DNA from: Anaerolineae bacterium
Lineage (GTDB): Bacteria > Chloroflexota > Anaerolineae > B4-G1
Direction: 5' to 3'
Assembly (NCBI GenBank): GCA_030612185.1
Contig: JAUWOI010000054.1
Coordinates: 1 to 14,224, forward strand
Length of the DNA stretch: 14,224 bases
Of this stretch, positions 1 to 6,363 are shown one piece after another; the first letter of the stretch is position 1, and every line of letters begins with the position of its first letter. A program made the position numbers and the translations under genes. Under the pieces are notes generated by a model that did no database searches, was not told the DNA's origin, and saw only the letters and a program-made list of their open reading frames with translations.

Positions 1-572
1 GTTATATACCAGATATCGAAACTGCGCAAGAGGGCCGATGGCCGGACGATGATTTCAGCGCCTTTCACCGCCAGCAACCGCGAAAGTTCTGGAAAGTCGC
101 CGTCGTAGCAGATGATCATGCCGATACTGCCCAGGGCCGTCTCAAACACGTCGGCGCGGTTGCCGACGGTTACCCAGCCGCCGCAATCGCGCCGTTCCAG
201 CGGGAAGGGATGCGTCTTGTCGTAGACGCCGATGATCTCCCCATCCGGCCCGATCAGTACCGCCGAGTTGTAGATCACCCCGCGCTCCGGCCCGCGCCGG
301 TAGGACGGCCAGACGACGTGGACGCCCAGCGATTTGGCGGCCGCTTGCACGTCGTGGGTGATGCGGCCGGGGACCTCGTCCACCAGATCCCACAACTCCT
401 CCGTCTCCAGGCCGGTCACGAAGGTGGTGGTCACCGTCTCCGGGAAGACGACTAGTTCAGCCTCGTATTCGCTGACCGCCTTTTCCAGCCAAGCGATGCC
501 CTTGTTTATGTTGGCCTGCACGTCGTTGGGCGTGACGGCGATTTGGACGCAAGCGGCGATGAATTCTTTCAT
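1..572 (-). CDS. Nitrilase-family carbon-nitrogen hydrolase (3' end outside window)
   Basis: Cytosolic amidase/nitrilase-superfamily enzyme hydrolysing a non-peptide C-N bond. The 190 visible residues carry the full catalytic triad: Glu45 in VVFPET, Lys119 in GVYDKTHPFP and Cys155 in GMIICYDGDFPE. The reading frame runs off the window edge, so the C-terminal third or so is missing (family members are usually 260-320 residues). The ATG at 572 is preceded by GAGGA at suitable spacing. It follows higA by 82 bp in the same orientation, so it could be read from that operon or from its own promoter; I see no convincing one. The triad fixes the superfamily but not the substrate. An aliphatic amidase or N-carbamoyl-amino-acid amidohydrolase would suit the neighbouring fdrA, but that is inference. 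Confidence 0.88.
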   Translation of the reverse strand, partial: MKEFIAACVQIAVTPNDVQANINKGIAWLEKAVSEYEAELVVFPETVTTTFVTGLETEELWDLVDEVPGRITHDVQAAAKSLGVHVVWPSYRRGPERGVIYNSAVLIGPDGEIIGVYDKTHPFPLERRDCGGWVTVGNRADVFETALGSIGMIICYDGDFPELSRLLAVKGAEIIVRPSALLRSFDIWYI

Positions 573-654
573 AGCATATCCTCTTTTCTCTATGAGTCAA
601 GAGCACCCTTTCCGTTACCTTACTGTACGTGATGGCGGGGGTGAGATTGCTCTC

Positions 655-975
655 TCATCCTGCAGAGCCAGCAGCAATTGCACGAGGTTGGATCAGTTCC
701 AACTGTTTGGATTCCTTTCGTGTGGCGTAGTACAAATCCCAACGCAGTTGCAGTGTCATCCAGAAATCTGCTGAAACTCCGAAGAACTTTGCCAGCCGTA
801 GAGCTGTACTTGGGGTCATACCCCTGCGCCCATTTACCAGTTCGTTGATTCTTTGATAGGGTACGTGGATCGCTTTCGCCAGTTCCCGTTGGGTGAGGCC
901 CATAGGAACGAGGAATTCTTCTAAAAGCATTTCGCCTGGATGGGTGGGGGCTCGATGAGTAGGAATACGCATCAT
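655..975 (-). CDS. higA: HigA-family antitoxin (XRE helix-turn-helix)
   Basis: Antitoxin and likely autorepressor of the higBA operon. The 106-residue protein shows the HigA/VapI signature: HPGEMLLEEFL near residues 12-22, then a Cro/C1-type helix-turn-helix (LTQRELAKAIHVPYQRINEL, about 27-46), NGRRGMTPSTALRLAKFFG, and SADFWMTLQLRWDLYYA. Length is normal for the family and no break is visible. Two adjacent ATGs (975 and 972) follow an AGGAGA ribosome site. It starts 30 bp after the higB stop, giving the toxin-first order typical of higBA. HigA normally neutralises HigB and binds the operon promoter; a candidate promoter lies at 1306-1334. Confidence 0.9.
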   Translation of the reverse strand: MMRIPTHRAPTHPGEMLLEEFLVPMGLTQRELAKAIHVPYQRINELVNGRRGMTPSTALRLAKFFGVSADFWMTLQLRWDLYYATRKESKQLELIQPRAIAAGSAG

Positions 976-1005
976 CTCTCTTCTCCTAGTAAGTGATATG
1001 TGGTC

Positions 1006-1299
1006 TCAGTGATAGTCCACGATTTCGACGGCGTCTGGTCCAGTGTCAGTCCAAACAAAACAGATGCGATATTGGTCATTGATTCGGATGCTGTGTTGGC
1101 TTTTACGATCACCTGCAAGGGCTTCTAGGCGGTTGCCAGGAGGTACACCAAGTTCGTCCAGTGAGTTTACAGAATCGAGTTGGTCGAGTTTTCGAGTAGT
1201 GACCCTCCACAAAGGCCGAGGGCAGGTCCTACGGGCGGCTTTTGTGTTTTTGCCGTCGAAGATGTTTTCGGTTCCAGTGTTTTTGAATGACTGAATCAT
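1006..1299 (-). CDS. higB: HigB-family toxin (RelE/ParE fold mRNA endonuclease)
   Basis: Predicted ribosome-dependent mRNA endonuclease of the HigB/RelE superfamily. The 97-residue product has the expected C-terminal core: GNRLEALAGDRKSQHSIRIN (about residues 55-74), DQYRICFVW, and a closing VEIVDYH. Length is normal and the gene looks intact. I start it at ATG 1299 (MIQSFKN), because the longer open frame to 1455 runs antisense-like through the neighbouring protease gene and has no homology feel. No Shine-Dalgarno precedes ATG 1299, and the proposed -10 box ends only six bases upstream, so the message may be leaderless. It is followed by higA. This is one of the intact TA modules here. Confidence 0.9.
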   Translation of the reverse strand: MIQSFKNTGTENIFDGKNTKAARRTCPRPLWRVTTRKLDQLDSVNSLDELGVPPGNRLEALAGDRKSQHSIRINDQYRICFVWTDTGPDAVEIVDYH

Positions 1300-1305
1300 A
1301 ATAAC

Positions 1306-1334
1306 ATGATAACACGGAATTCGTGCTAAATCAA
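1306..1334 (-). promoter_or_regulatory. Candidate higBA promoter with palindrome in the spacer
   Basis: On the minus strand TTGATT (1329-1334) and TATCAT (1306-1311) are separated by exactly 17 bp. The spacer contains the imperfect palindrome CACGAATTCCGTG (1313-1325), a plausible HigA operator. The -35 box overlaps the stop codon of the truncated protease gene upstream. The predicted transcription start falls at or next to the A of the higB ATG. Confidence 0.5.
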
Positions 1335-1606
1335 GATGAGGTTTGAAAATCGTTGACTTGAAGCTCGCCCACTGCGAGGCGGTCAACTCGTTTGGTGAAC
1401 ACAAACTCTGTGCCACCAACACCACGAATCCGATGCACCGTATCATCCGGCTCATACGTCAAGCCGATATCTAATACTCTGTCCGTCGAAAAGATTGCCC
1501 CGGCAGAGCCTGTATCAAGTAGAACATCTTTGAGCGATAGTCGTCGGCCTTGATAGGTGAGAGAAGCCGTGACGTGTGGTAAACCGTCTCGCAGGCGTAT
1601 TTTCAT
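1331..1606 (-). CDS. Retropepsin-like aspartic protease, C-terminally truncated
   Basis: Single-domain retroviral-type aspartic protease related to the bacterial retropepsin-like family. The 91 residues include the catalytic DTGSAGAIFS motif (about residues 32-41) in VLLDTGSAG, preceded by a typical N-terminus (MKIRLRDGLPHVTASLTYQG) and followed by a flap-like GVGGTEFVF. From memory, family members run about 120-135 residues and end with a GLLGLD-type motif and an IDL strand. Here the frame stops right after VNDFQTSS, so that last part is missing. The ATG at 1606 overlaps the upstream TGA as ATGA, implying translational coupling. The stop lies within the proposed -35 box of higBA, as if the higBA module replaced the 3' end. 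It is probably inactive or altered. Confidence 0.75.
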   Translation of the reverse strand: MKIRLRDGLPHVTASLTYQGRRLSLKDVLLDTGSAGAIFSTDRVLDIGLTYEPDDTVHRIRGVGGTEFVFTKRVDRLAVGELQVNDFQTSS

Positions 1607-1863
1607 CGTGCCCCCCGGATGCCCAGCCATCTCCGTTCAGTGATGTCTAGTGTCTCGCGGCTTGTATGAAAAACATACAATTCGCGTTCTGGGACTTCGC
1701 GGTGGAGTTGCAGATAACTTTTCATAGCGGTGACTGAGTTGGGAAATGTGTCGACAACTGCCAGTTGTTCCAAAATGCGCTTATTGGCCTCAGAGTGGGC
1801 TTTTATGGCTTCAACTAAAAGCCATTGCTGAGGGTAGTGGACGCGGATTTCTTGCCACTTCAT
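1603..1863 (-). CDS. Conserved 86-aa protein, partner of the retropepsin gene
   Basis: Function unknown. The 86 residues begin MKWQEIRVHYPQQWLLVEAI and end with TSRETLDITERRWLGIRGAR. The protein is soluble, rich in charged residues, without signal peptide or membrane segment. I recall very similar small proteins in cyanobacteria and Chloroflexota beside retropepsin-like proteases; that is memory, not a search. A strong GGAGGAGA site precedes ATG 1863, and the TGA overlaps the protease ATG (ATGA). The pair is therefore a tight two-gene unit. The small size, coupling and neighbourhood (higBA next door) resemble TA organisation, but nothing here proves that role. It starts 47 bp after fdrA and may be co-transcribed with it. 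Confidence 0.75.
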   Translation of the reverse strand: MKWQEIRVHYPQQWLLVEAIKAHSEANKRILEQLAVVDTFPNSVTAMKSYLQLHREVPERELYVFHTSRETLDITERRWLGIRGAR

Positions 1864-1910
1864 CTTGATTCTCCTCCGCCTAATTCTTCTGGAATGCTTG
1901 CTATTCGTCC

Positions 1911-3632
1911 CTATCTCTTCATCCGCTCCAGGATTGCCATCAGTTTCTCGTTGCCACCGGCCGGAGGCTGCCAGTCTACCTGAACCACCGGGGCGTCCTG
2001 GGCCACCAGGCTCTCGGTGAACGACTCCAGCCCGACGTTGATGGCGGCCAGGGGTTGGTGGAGTACGGCCAGGTCTACGGGTGTTGGGTATTGGGTATTG
2101 GGTATTGGGTTTAGGGATTGGAGCAGGCGACCGGTGTGGCGGACGGCGGCTTCGTTGCTGGTTTCTACTCGCGCTCCTGCCGCTTTGAGTTGCTGTACCT
2201 GTGCATCGAAGCCTTGTGGGTCTTCGTCGGTGCCGACTACGACGGTGACTACCTCCAGGTATCGGCCGGCTCGTTCTGCCCCCGCACGCGCTTTGGCGAT
2301 GGCGGGGGCCAATTCGCTGGCCGGGTCGGGGTGCGCGCCGTAGCCCAGTACTACGTCGAGCAGGATGACGGCCACCTCCGCGTCGTCGGCCTCCTGTTGC
2401 AGCCGCCGGATGCGCAGGTCATTGTTCATCATCGGATGCAAACGGCCTACCGTGAACTCGTCCTCGCCCAGGTCAACGATGGTGTGGGCCTGGCTGACCA
2501 GCGAGTTGGCCAGGCGATATTCTTTGTCTAGCGGTGCGTTCGAGTAGACGGCGGGCAGGTAGCCCTGGAGGATCAGCAGGGCTTCGTAGGCCAGGGTGCC
2601 GCCGGAGAAGAGACCACGCAGGTAGCGTTGGCCCGGCGTGAAGCGGTCCAGGTCCAGGTCTGGGGTGGGCTCCGCGTCGGGTGTTGAGGCGGCCAACTGG
2701 ACAGCCAAGTCGGCGGCCTCGTCGAGGGTGGTGGCAAAGTGCAGGTTGTCTACCTGGCGGGCCGGAGGTGAATAACCGATGAAATCCACCACGACTGGCT
2801 TGCCCGCCGACCGGGCGGCTCTCAGTAACTCATCGGCGACGGCAGGAGAGGGCGGCTTGGAGACGAGCACGATGACGCGCGTTTCGGGGTCACGGCTGAG
2901 GAGGTCAAGCCCCTGGCGGGCCGTCACCGCACCCACTGCCTGGGATAGGTCGCGCCCGCCGGTGCCGAGGGCGTGGGTGACGCCGCTCCCCAATTGGTGA
3001 ATGCGGGCGCTCACCTGCTGCAACCCCGTTCCCGACGCGGCGACCAGCCCGATCGGCCCCCGGCGCACCCGGTTGGCAAAGCCCAGTCCCACACCGTTGA
3101 CGATGGCTGTGCCGCAGTCTGGCCCCATGACCAACAAACCTTTTTCGGCCGCCGTCTGCTTGAGGGCAACTTCGTCATCCAGGGAGACGTTGTCGCTGTA
3201 GAGGAATACGTTCTTGCCCAGACGCAGTGCCTGACGGGCCACGCCAGCGGCATAACGACCTGGGACTGAGATGAGCACCCATTGGGCATCGGGCAGCATC
3301 TGGACTGCCGACTCGAGGCTCCTGGGGCGGTATTCCTGCTCGAAGCCTCCCCGGCGACGGGTGAGGAGTAGTCCATTCACCTGGCCCAGTGCAGCCTCGG
3401 CGACGGCGGCGTCTTCGGCGCGAACCACGATGACCAGGTCATCGGCCACGGCGGCCTGGGCCTCCGGCGTCAGCAAGTCACTCTGGGCCAGGATGTCCTT
3501 GTTGGCGTCGGTCCCCATCACCACGCCAGCGTCGAGGACGCCAGGCAGGTCGGCCAGGGAGCGCTGCAATTGCATCAGGATCACGGAGTCATAATAGGCT
3601 CCCGATCGAACTTCTGCCTTAGTTACTGCCAT
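1911..3632 (-). CDS. fdrA: FdrA, acyl-CoA synthetase-like protein (oxamate carbamoyltransferase-type subunit)
   Basis: 573 residues, close to E. coli FdrA (AllF) over its whole length as I remember it. Visible landmarks: DSVILMQLQRSL and GVVMGTDANK near the N-terminus, a CoA-binding-type domain ending KGLLVMGPDCGT (about 165-175), a succinyl-CoA-synthetase-like segment with ASGTG (199-203), GTGGRDLS (223-230) and VSKPP (257-261), then GYSPPAR, the FSGGTLAYEA segment, IDLGEDEFTVGRLHPM, LDVVLGYGAHPDP, and the conserved end AINVGLESFTESL...VDWQPPAGGNEKLM. In E. coli FdrA works with YlbE and YlbF (AllG, AllH) as oxamate carbamoyltransferase in allantoin breakdown; neither partner is in this window. 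Residues about 506-517 (NPIPNTQYPTP) are encoded by a heptamer repeat and look like an inserted linker. A strong promoter lies at 3704-3732; GGGAG precedes ATG 3632. Confidence 0.92.
   Translation of the reverse strand: MAVTKAEVRSGAYYDSVILMQLQRSLADLPGVLDAGVVMGTDANKDILAQSDLLTPEAQAAVADDLVIVVRAEDAAVAEAALGQVNGLLLTRRRGGFEQEYRPRSLESAVQMLPDAQWVLISVPGRYAAGVARQALRLGKNVFLYSDNVSLDDEVALKQTAAEKGLLVMGPDCGTAIVNGVGLGFANRVRRGPIGLVAASGTGLQQVSARIHQLGSGVTHALGTGGRDLSQAVGAVTARQGLDLLSRDPETRVIVLVSKPPSPAVADELLRAARSAGKPVVVDFIGYSPPARQVDNLHFATTLDEAADLAVQLAASTPDAEPTPDLDLDRFTPGQRYLRGLFSGGTLAYEALLILQGYLPAVYSNAPLDKEYRLANSLVSQAHTIVDLGEDEFTVGRLHPMMNNDLRIRRLQQEADDAEVAVILLDVVLGYGAHPDPASELAPAIAKARAGAERAGRYLEVVTVVVGTDEDPQGFDAQVQQLKAAGARVETSNEAAVRHTGRLLQSLNPIPNTQYPTPVDLAVLHQPLAAINVGLESFTESLVAQDAPVVQVDWQPPAGGNEKLMAILERMKR
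2083..2110. repeat. Heptamer tandem repeat (RTTGGGT x4) inside fdrA
   Basis: Four contiguous units on the plus strand: GTTGGGT, ATTGGGT, ATTGGGT, ATTGGGT, followed by a degenerate TTAGGGA. On the coding strand the unit is ACCCAAY. Since 7 is not a multiple of 3, gain or loss of one unit would shift the frame of the last ~55 codons of fdrA. Confidence 0.9.
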
Positions 3633-3703
3633 AGTAACTCCCGGAGGATGCGGCTGCTGCGCCGAGGATCAGTCTTCTGTTGTTAGAACTGCGAGTGCCC
3701 TTA

Positions 3704-3732
3704 ATAATACTATAGGCTTGAAGCGATGTCAA
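3704..3732 (-). promoter_or_regulatory. Sigma-70-type promoter of fdrA
   Basis: Minus-strand TTGACA (3727-3732), a spacer of exactly 17 bp, and TATTAT (3704-3709): a near-consensus vegetative promoter about 70 bp upstream of the fdrA ATG. The palindromic element at 3743 begins 10 bp upstream of the -35 box. Confidence 0.75.
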
Positions 3733-3742
3733 ATTGCTTTTG

Positions 3743-3874
3743 CTGGTGATTACCCACATGCCCGAAAGACCTCCGAGGTTTCACTTCCTGCAACAAAACA
3801 GCCCGCATTTTGCCCTCGACACGCGGTGCTTTGACACATCACTTGCCCAAAACCTCGGAGGTCTGAGGTGGCAA
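3743..3874. mobile_element. MITE-like element, family A, copy 1 (right end missing)
   Basis: 132 bp matching 9796-9927 without gaps, with only four differences, all C/T. It contains the inverted pair AGACCTCCGAGGTTT (3767-3781) and AAACCTCGGAGGTCT (3850-3864), a perfect 15-bp match, and begins with the outer end CTGGTGATTACC. The matching right outer end present in copy 2 (GGTAATCACCGG) is absent here: element B begins one base after the similarity stops, suggesting nesting or recombination. No coding capacity is credible. Confidence 0.85.
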
Positions 3875-3875
3875 A

Positions 3876-4016
3876 GTAAGCGTTCAGAGGAGTGGGGAGA
3901 ACGCTTGCCAAGACCTCCGAGGTTTGCAAATGGTGCTCTCTCGACGGCTTTGAACGGCAGGCAATCCACTTTTCAAGCCAAATTGCGGCCAAAACCTCGG
4001 AGGTCTGAACGCTTAC
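3876..4016. mobile_element. MITE-like element, family B
   Basis: 141 bp bounded by a perfect 12-bp inverted repeat, GTAAGCGTTCAG (3876-3887) and CTGAACGCTTAC (4005-4016). Inside are the same 15-bp inner arms as in family A: AGACCTCCGAGGTTT at 3911-3925 and AAACCTCGGAGGTCT at 3992-4006. The sequence between the arms is unrelated to family A. The element overlaps the 3' end of the hydrolase gene and supplies its stop codon. Confidence 0.8.
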
Positions 4017-4653
4017 ACAGAAAAGACTGTGTGTGTTCCCAGATAAACGGTAACAGGTCGTTGAGAGTATGGTCTGCGTCTACTTCGATCAGGCGAACCT
4101 TGTCTGGGAAGTTGGCGGCGTACTTTCGGCTGTTGTCTATCGGCACAACGTCATCGTTTCGGCCGTGGATGATGGTGGTGGGAATTGTCGGGGGAATGGG
4201 TTCAAGATAACACAGCCCATCCACGTGCAGGTCATACCTTACCGGAAGCGCCTTCTCAAACGCATAGTGGAAAACCGGTCCAACGCCTGCCTTTTTCCAT
4301 TGCTCAAGCCCATTCTCCGAAAGTCCCCCTGACAGCCAGGACAAACCAGGGGCCAAGAGAAGCATCTTCTCAACCCCGCCAAAGCGGTGTGCATAATGTA
4401 GGCCGATCAACCCACCCAGAGAACTTCCGATGAGACTGATGTTCTCCAGGCGGTGATCCAGCACGTACTGCCTCAGGCGGTTGATCAAACCAGTGACCGT
4501 CATGTATTCGAAATCTCTGGGCGTTGGATTGAAATCAATCGCCTGAAACTCCACCTGTGGAAGCGCTTTGAATCTCTCTCTGAGATATTGTGCTTTGGTG
4601 GATTGTCCGGAAGATGCAAAGCCATGTAGGAGCAAGATCGTTTTCTTGTCCAC
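3973..4653 (-). CDS. Alpha/beta hydrolase (YqiA/YcfP-like esterase family)
   Basis: Predicted cytosolic serine esterase of 226 residues. Landmarks: oxyanion-region LLLHGFASSGQS (about 7-18), nucleophile elbow GSSLG with Ser78, HGRNDDVVP (163-171) holding the acid Asp, and DADHTLND with His195. The overall pattern resembles small YqiA/UPF0227-type hydrolases; the substrate is unknown. I start at GTG 4653 because GGAGA lies seven bases upstream; the longer frame from 4716 would translate the palindromic repeat at 4687-4774. The last 14 residues (CKRSDLRGFGRNLA) come from MITE family B, so the original C-terminus was probably near residue 212, just after WEHTQSFL. The catalytic residues are unaffected, so activity may be retained. 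Confidence 0.8.
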   Translation of the reverse strand: MDKKTILLLHGFASSGQSTKAQYLRERFKALPQVEFQAIDFNPTPRDFEYMTVTGLINRLRQYVLDHRLENISLIGSSLGGLIGLHYAHRFGGVEKMLLLAPGLSWLSGGLSENGLEQWKKAGVGPVFHYAFEKALPVRYDLHVDGLCYLEPIPPTIPTTIIHGRNDDVVPIDNSRKYAANFPDKVRLIEVDADHTLNDLLPFIWEHTQSFLCKRSDLRGFGRNLA

Positions 4654-4686
4654 TTTTGTCTCTCCACTGTGGTAACTGCTCAGCCT

Positions 4687-4774
4687 GTCATTGCGAGGAA
4701 CGAAGTGACGAAGCAATCTCCACTGTTGCTTACATGTTGAAGGCAGGAGATTGCTTCGCTACGCTCGCAATGAC
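4687..4774. repeat. Palindromic interspersed repeat (GTCATTGCGAG type)
   Basis: The left arm (4687-4721) starts GTCATTGCGAG and ends GAAGCAATCTCC; the right arm (4746-4774) is GGAGATTGCTTC...CTCGCAATGAC. The outer 11 bp and the inner 12 bp pair perfectly, with unequal 12- and 6-nt middles. The type is widely seen in bacterial genomes and yields spurious peptides such as CHCEERSDEAI. It lies between the CoA-transferase stop and the hydrolase start and could act as a transcript-end hairpin. No target duplication is visible. Confidence 0.85.
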
Positions 4775-4793
4775 ATCAAACGAGGTCGTCCCG

Positions 4794-6002
4794 TTAGATG
4801 ATCTCATATTCCCGGAAGGCCGTCACTTGATCAGCGGAATAGCCCAACAGGTCTGCCAAAACCTCTTCGGTGTGCTGTCCCAGCAGCGGCGGCGGCCGGC
4901 GCACCTCCGCCGGGGTCTGCGACAGTTTGTATGGGAAGCCGGTCATCTGTATTGAGCCAGCCGTGGGGTGCTCTGTCTCCAGCGCCAGGTCACGTGCCTG
5001 TGCCTGGGGATGGCGGAAGACGTCTGGCACGGTGTTGATCGGCCCGCAAGGCAGACCAGCCTCCCGCAGGTTGGCCAGCCACTCGCCGGCGTCGCGGGCG
5101 GCGAAGACGTCGTTGAGCAGTTCCAACAACGCGGGCCGGTTGGAGACGCGTGCCCCGTTGGTGGCGAAGCGCGGGTCGTCCTTCAGGTCCGGCCGGCCGA
5201 TTGCACCGCACAACGTAGCCCACTGGCGCTCGTTGGCCGCCGCCAGTGCGAACCAGCGATCGCGGGCGCGGAAGGCCTCGTAGGGGGCGATGTTGGGGTG
5301 AGCATTGCCCAGGCGGCGGGGAGGCGCCCCTCCGATCAGGTAATTAGAGGCCACGTTCGCCAGCAGTGCCACCTGCGTATCCAGCAGCGAGATGTCCACC
5401 AGTTGCCCATCGCCCGTATGGTCGCGGGCCCGCAGCGCCGCCAGGATGCTGGTGGCCGCGAACATGCCGGCTGTGATGTCCACGATGGGCACTCCCACCC
5501 GGGACGGCGGCCCCTCCTCCGGCCCGGTGATGCCCATCATCCCGCCCTCGGCTTGGATGATGAAGTCGTAGCCGGGCCGCTCGGCATAGGGACCGGTGCG
5601 CCCGTAGCCGCTGATGGAGCAGTAGACCAGGCACGGGTAAAGATCATGCAGGTTTTCGTATCCCAGGCCCATCCCATCCAGCACGCCGGTGCGGAAGTTC
5701 TCCACCAGGGCGTCGGAGGCTGAGGCTAACTGGCGCACGATCTCCTGCCCCTCCGGGCTCTTGAGGTTGACGGTGATGCTGCGCTTGTTGCGGTTGGCGG
5801 CGATGAAGTAGGCTGATTCGCCCGGATAGGGGCCGTAAGGCTTTCCTACGAAGGGTGGTCCCCAGCCACGGCTATCGTCTCCCCGGCCAGGCCGCTCCAC
5901 CTTGATCACGTCTGCCCCCAGGTCGGCCAGCATCATGGTGCAGTAGGGGCCGGCCAGAGCACGTGTGAGGTCCAGTACCCGGATGTCTTCCAGTGGTTGC
6001 AT
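4794..6002 (-). CDS. CaiB/BaiF family (class III) CoA-transferase
   Basis: 402 residues, normal length for formyl-CoA/L-carnitine CoA-transferase relatives, which move CoA between carboxylic acids through an aspartyl-CoA anhydride. Visible: N-terminal IRVLDLTRALAGPYCTMMLADLGADVIKVE (given here only as landmark stretches IRVLDLTRALAGPYC and LADLGADVIKVE), NRNKRSITVNL (about 71-80), DALVENFRTGV, SGYGRTGPYA, GYDFIIQAEGG, and VPIVDITAGMFA with the probable catalytic Asp175. The C-terminal lid includes GLPCGPINTV and PPPLLGQHTEEVL. GGGAG lies seven bases before ATG 6002. Substrates cannot be read from sequence. It is followed by the palindromic repeat at 4687-4774, and its upstream region carries heptamer repeats. 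It may work with fdrA and the nitrilase in a common catabolic route (inference). Confidence 0.92.
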   Translation of the reverse strand: MQPLEDIRVLDLTRALAGPYCTMMLADLGADVIKVERPGRGDDSRGWGPPFVGKPYGPYPGESAYFIAANRNKRSITVNLKSPEGQEIVRQLASASDALVENFRTGVLDGMGLGYENLHDLYPCLVYCSISGYGRTGPYAERPGYDFIIQAEGGMMGITGPEEGPPSRVGVPIVDITAGMFAATSILAALRARDHTGDGQLVDISLLDTQVALLANVASNYLIGGAPPRRLGNAHPNIAPYEAFRARDRWFALAAANERQWATLCGAIGRPDLKDDPRFATNGARVSNRPALLELLNDVFAARDAGEWLANLREAGLPCGPINTVPDVFRHPQAQARDLALETEHPTAGSIQMTGFPYKLSQTPAEVRRPPPLLGQHTEEVLADLLGYSADQVTAFREYEII

Positions 6003-6020
6003 TGTACATCTCCCTCACGT

Positions 6021-6048
6021 GTTGCGTATTGCGTGTTGTGTGTTTGGT
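6021..6048. repeat. Heptamer tandem repeat upstream of the CoA-transferase
   Basis: Plus-strand units GTTGCGT, ATTGCGT, GTTGTGT, GTTTGGT, in the 5' region 18 bp before ATG 6002. They follow the same RTTGSGT pattern as the fdrA repeat and the repeats near 7190-7237, with increasing decay toward the right. Confidence 0.75.
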
Positions 6049-6128
6049 ATGCGCCGCGCCGGCTCGAAGCGGCTGCGCGCTGGTGAATTGTTGCATAGGA
6101 CGCCTCGAAAGCAGCGTGTCTGGTGAGG

Positions 6129-6363
6129 TCAGTCCTGTTTCGACTCGGTCTTGCTCTCTATTCTCTGAATGAGAGTCTCAATTTCCCGAACGAGCACGGG
6201 TAGATTAGGCTTGGTAAAGATCATCTCCGGCGCAGGGATGCGATTGTGCCTGATGTCTGGGGGAACGTGTTTGTGATGTGGAGCGGCGTATTGACGGGAA
6301 CTGCTCCGTGAGGGTGTATAGAAACAGTTCGTAATCCTGTGTGGTGCGCAGCGGGTTGTTCAT
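6129..6363 (-). pseudogene. TumE/DUF6516-like toxin, internal deletion plus frameshift
   Basis: Remnant of a toxin gene. The first frame reads MNNPLRTTQDYELFLYTLTE then QFPSIRRST. At about 6280 the reading frame must shift by one base to continue with HHKHVPPDIRHNRIPAP, then FTKPNLPVLVREIETLI, to the TGA at 6129. Both halves fit, from memory, the start and end of the DUF6516/TumE toxin family (about 130-150 aa); the middle, roughly 60-70 codons, is gone. The ATG overlaps the stop of the intact upstream partner as ATGA, the usual arrangement of this TA pair. As it stands the product is a short out-of-frame peptide, so toxin activity is not expected. Family assignment is by recall. Confidence 0.7.

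Noticed and set aside
573..599. Promoter TTGACT-16-TATGCT for the nitrilase
   Set aside because: The -10 would touch the ATG and leave the GAGGA ribosome site upstream of the transcript start.
1300..1455. Upstream extension of HigB to ATG 1455
   Set aside because: It overlaps the protease gene in another frame, lacks a ribosome site and makes HigB 52 residues too long.
3734..4210. 158-codon plus-strand open frame across the palindromic elements
   Set aside because: It follows the repeat arms (DLRG/TSEV/PPRF-type peptides in every frame) and runs antisense into the hydrolase; no ribosome site or family resemblance.
4654..4716. Upstream start of the hydrolase at 4716
   Set aside because: The added 21 residues are translated from the palindromic repeat; GTG 4653 has a well-spaced GGAGA.
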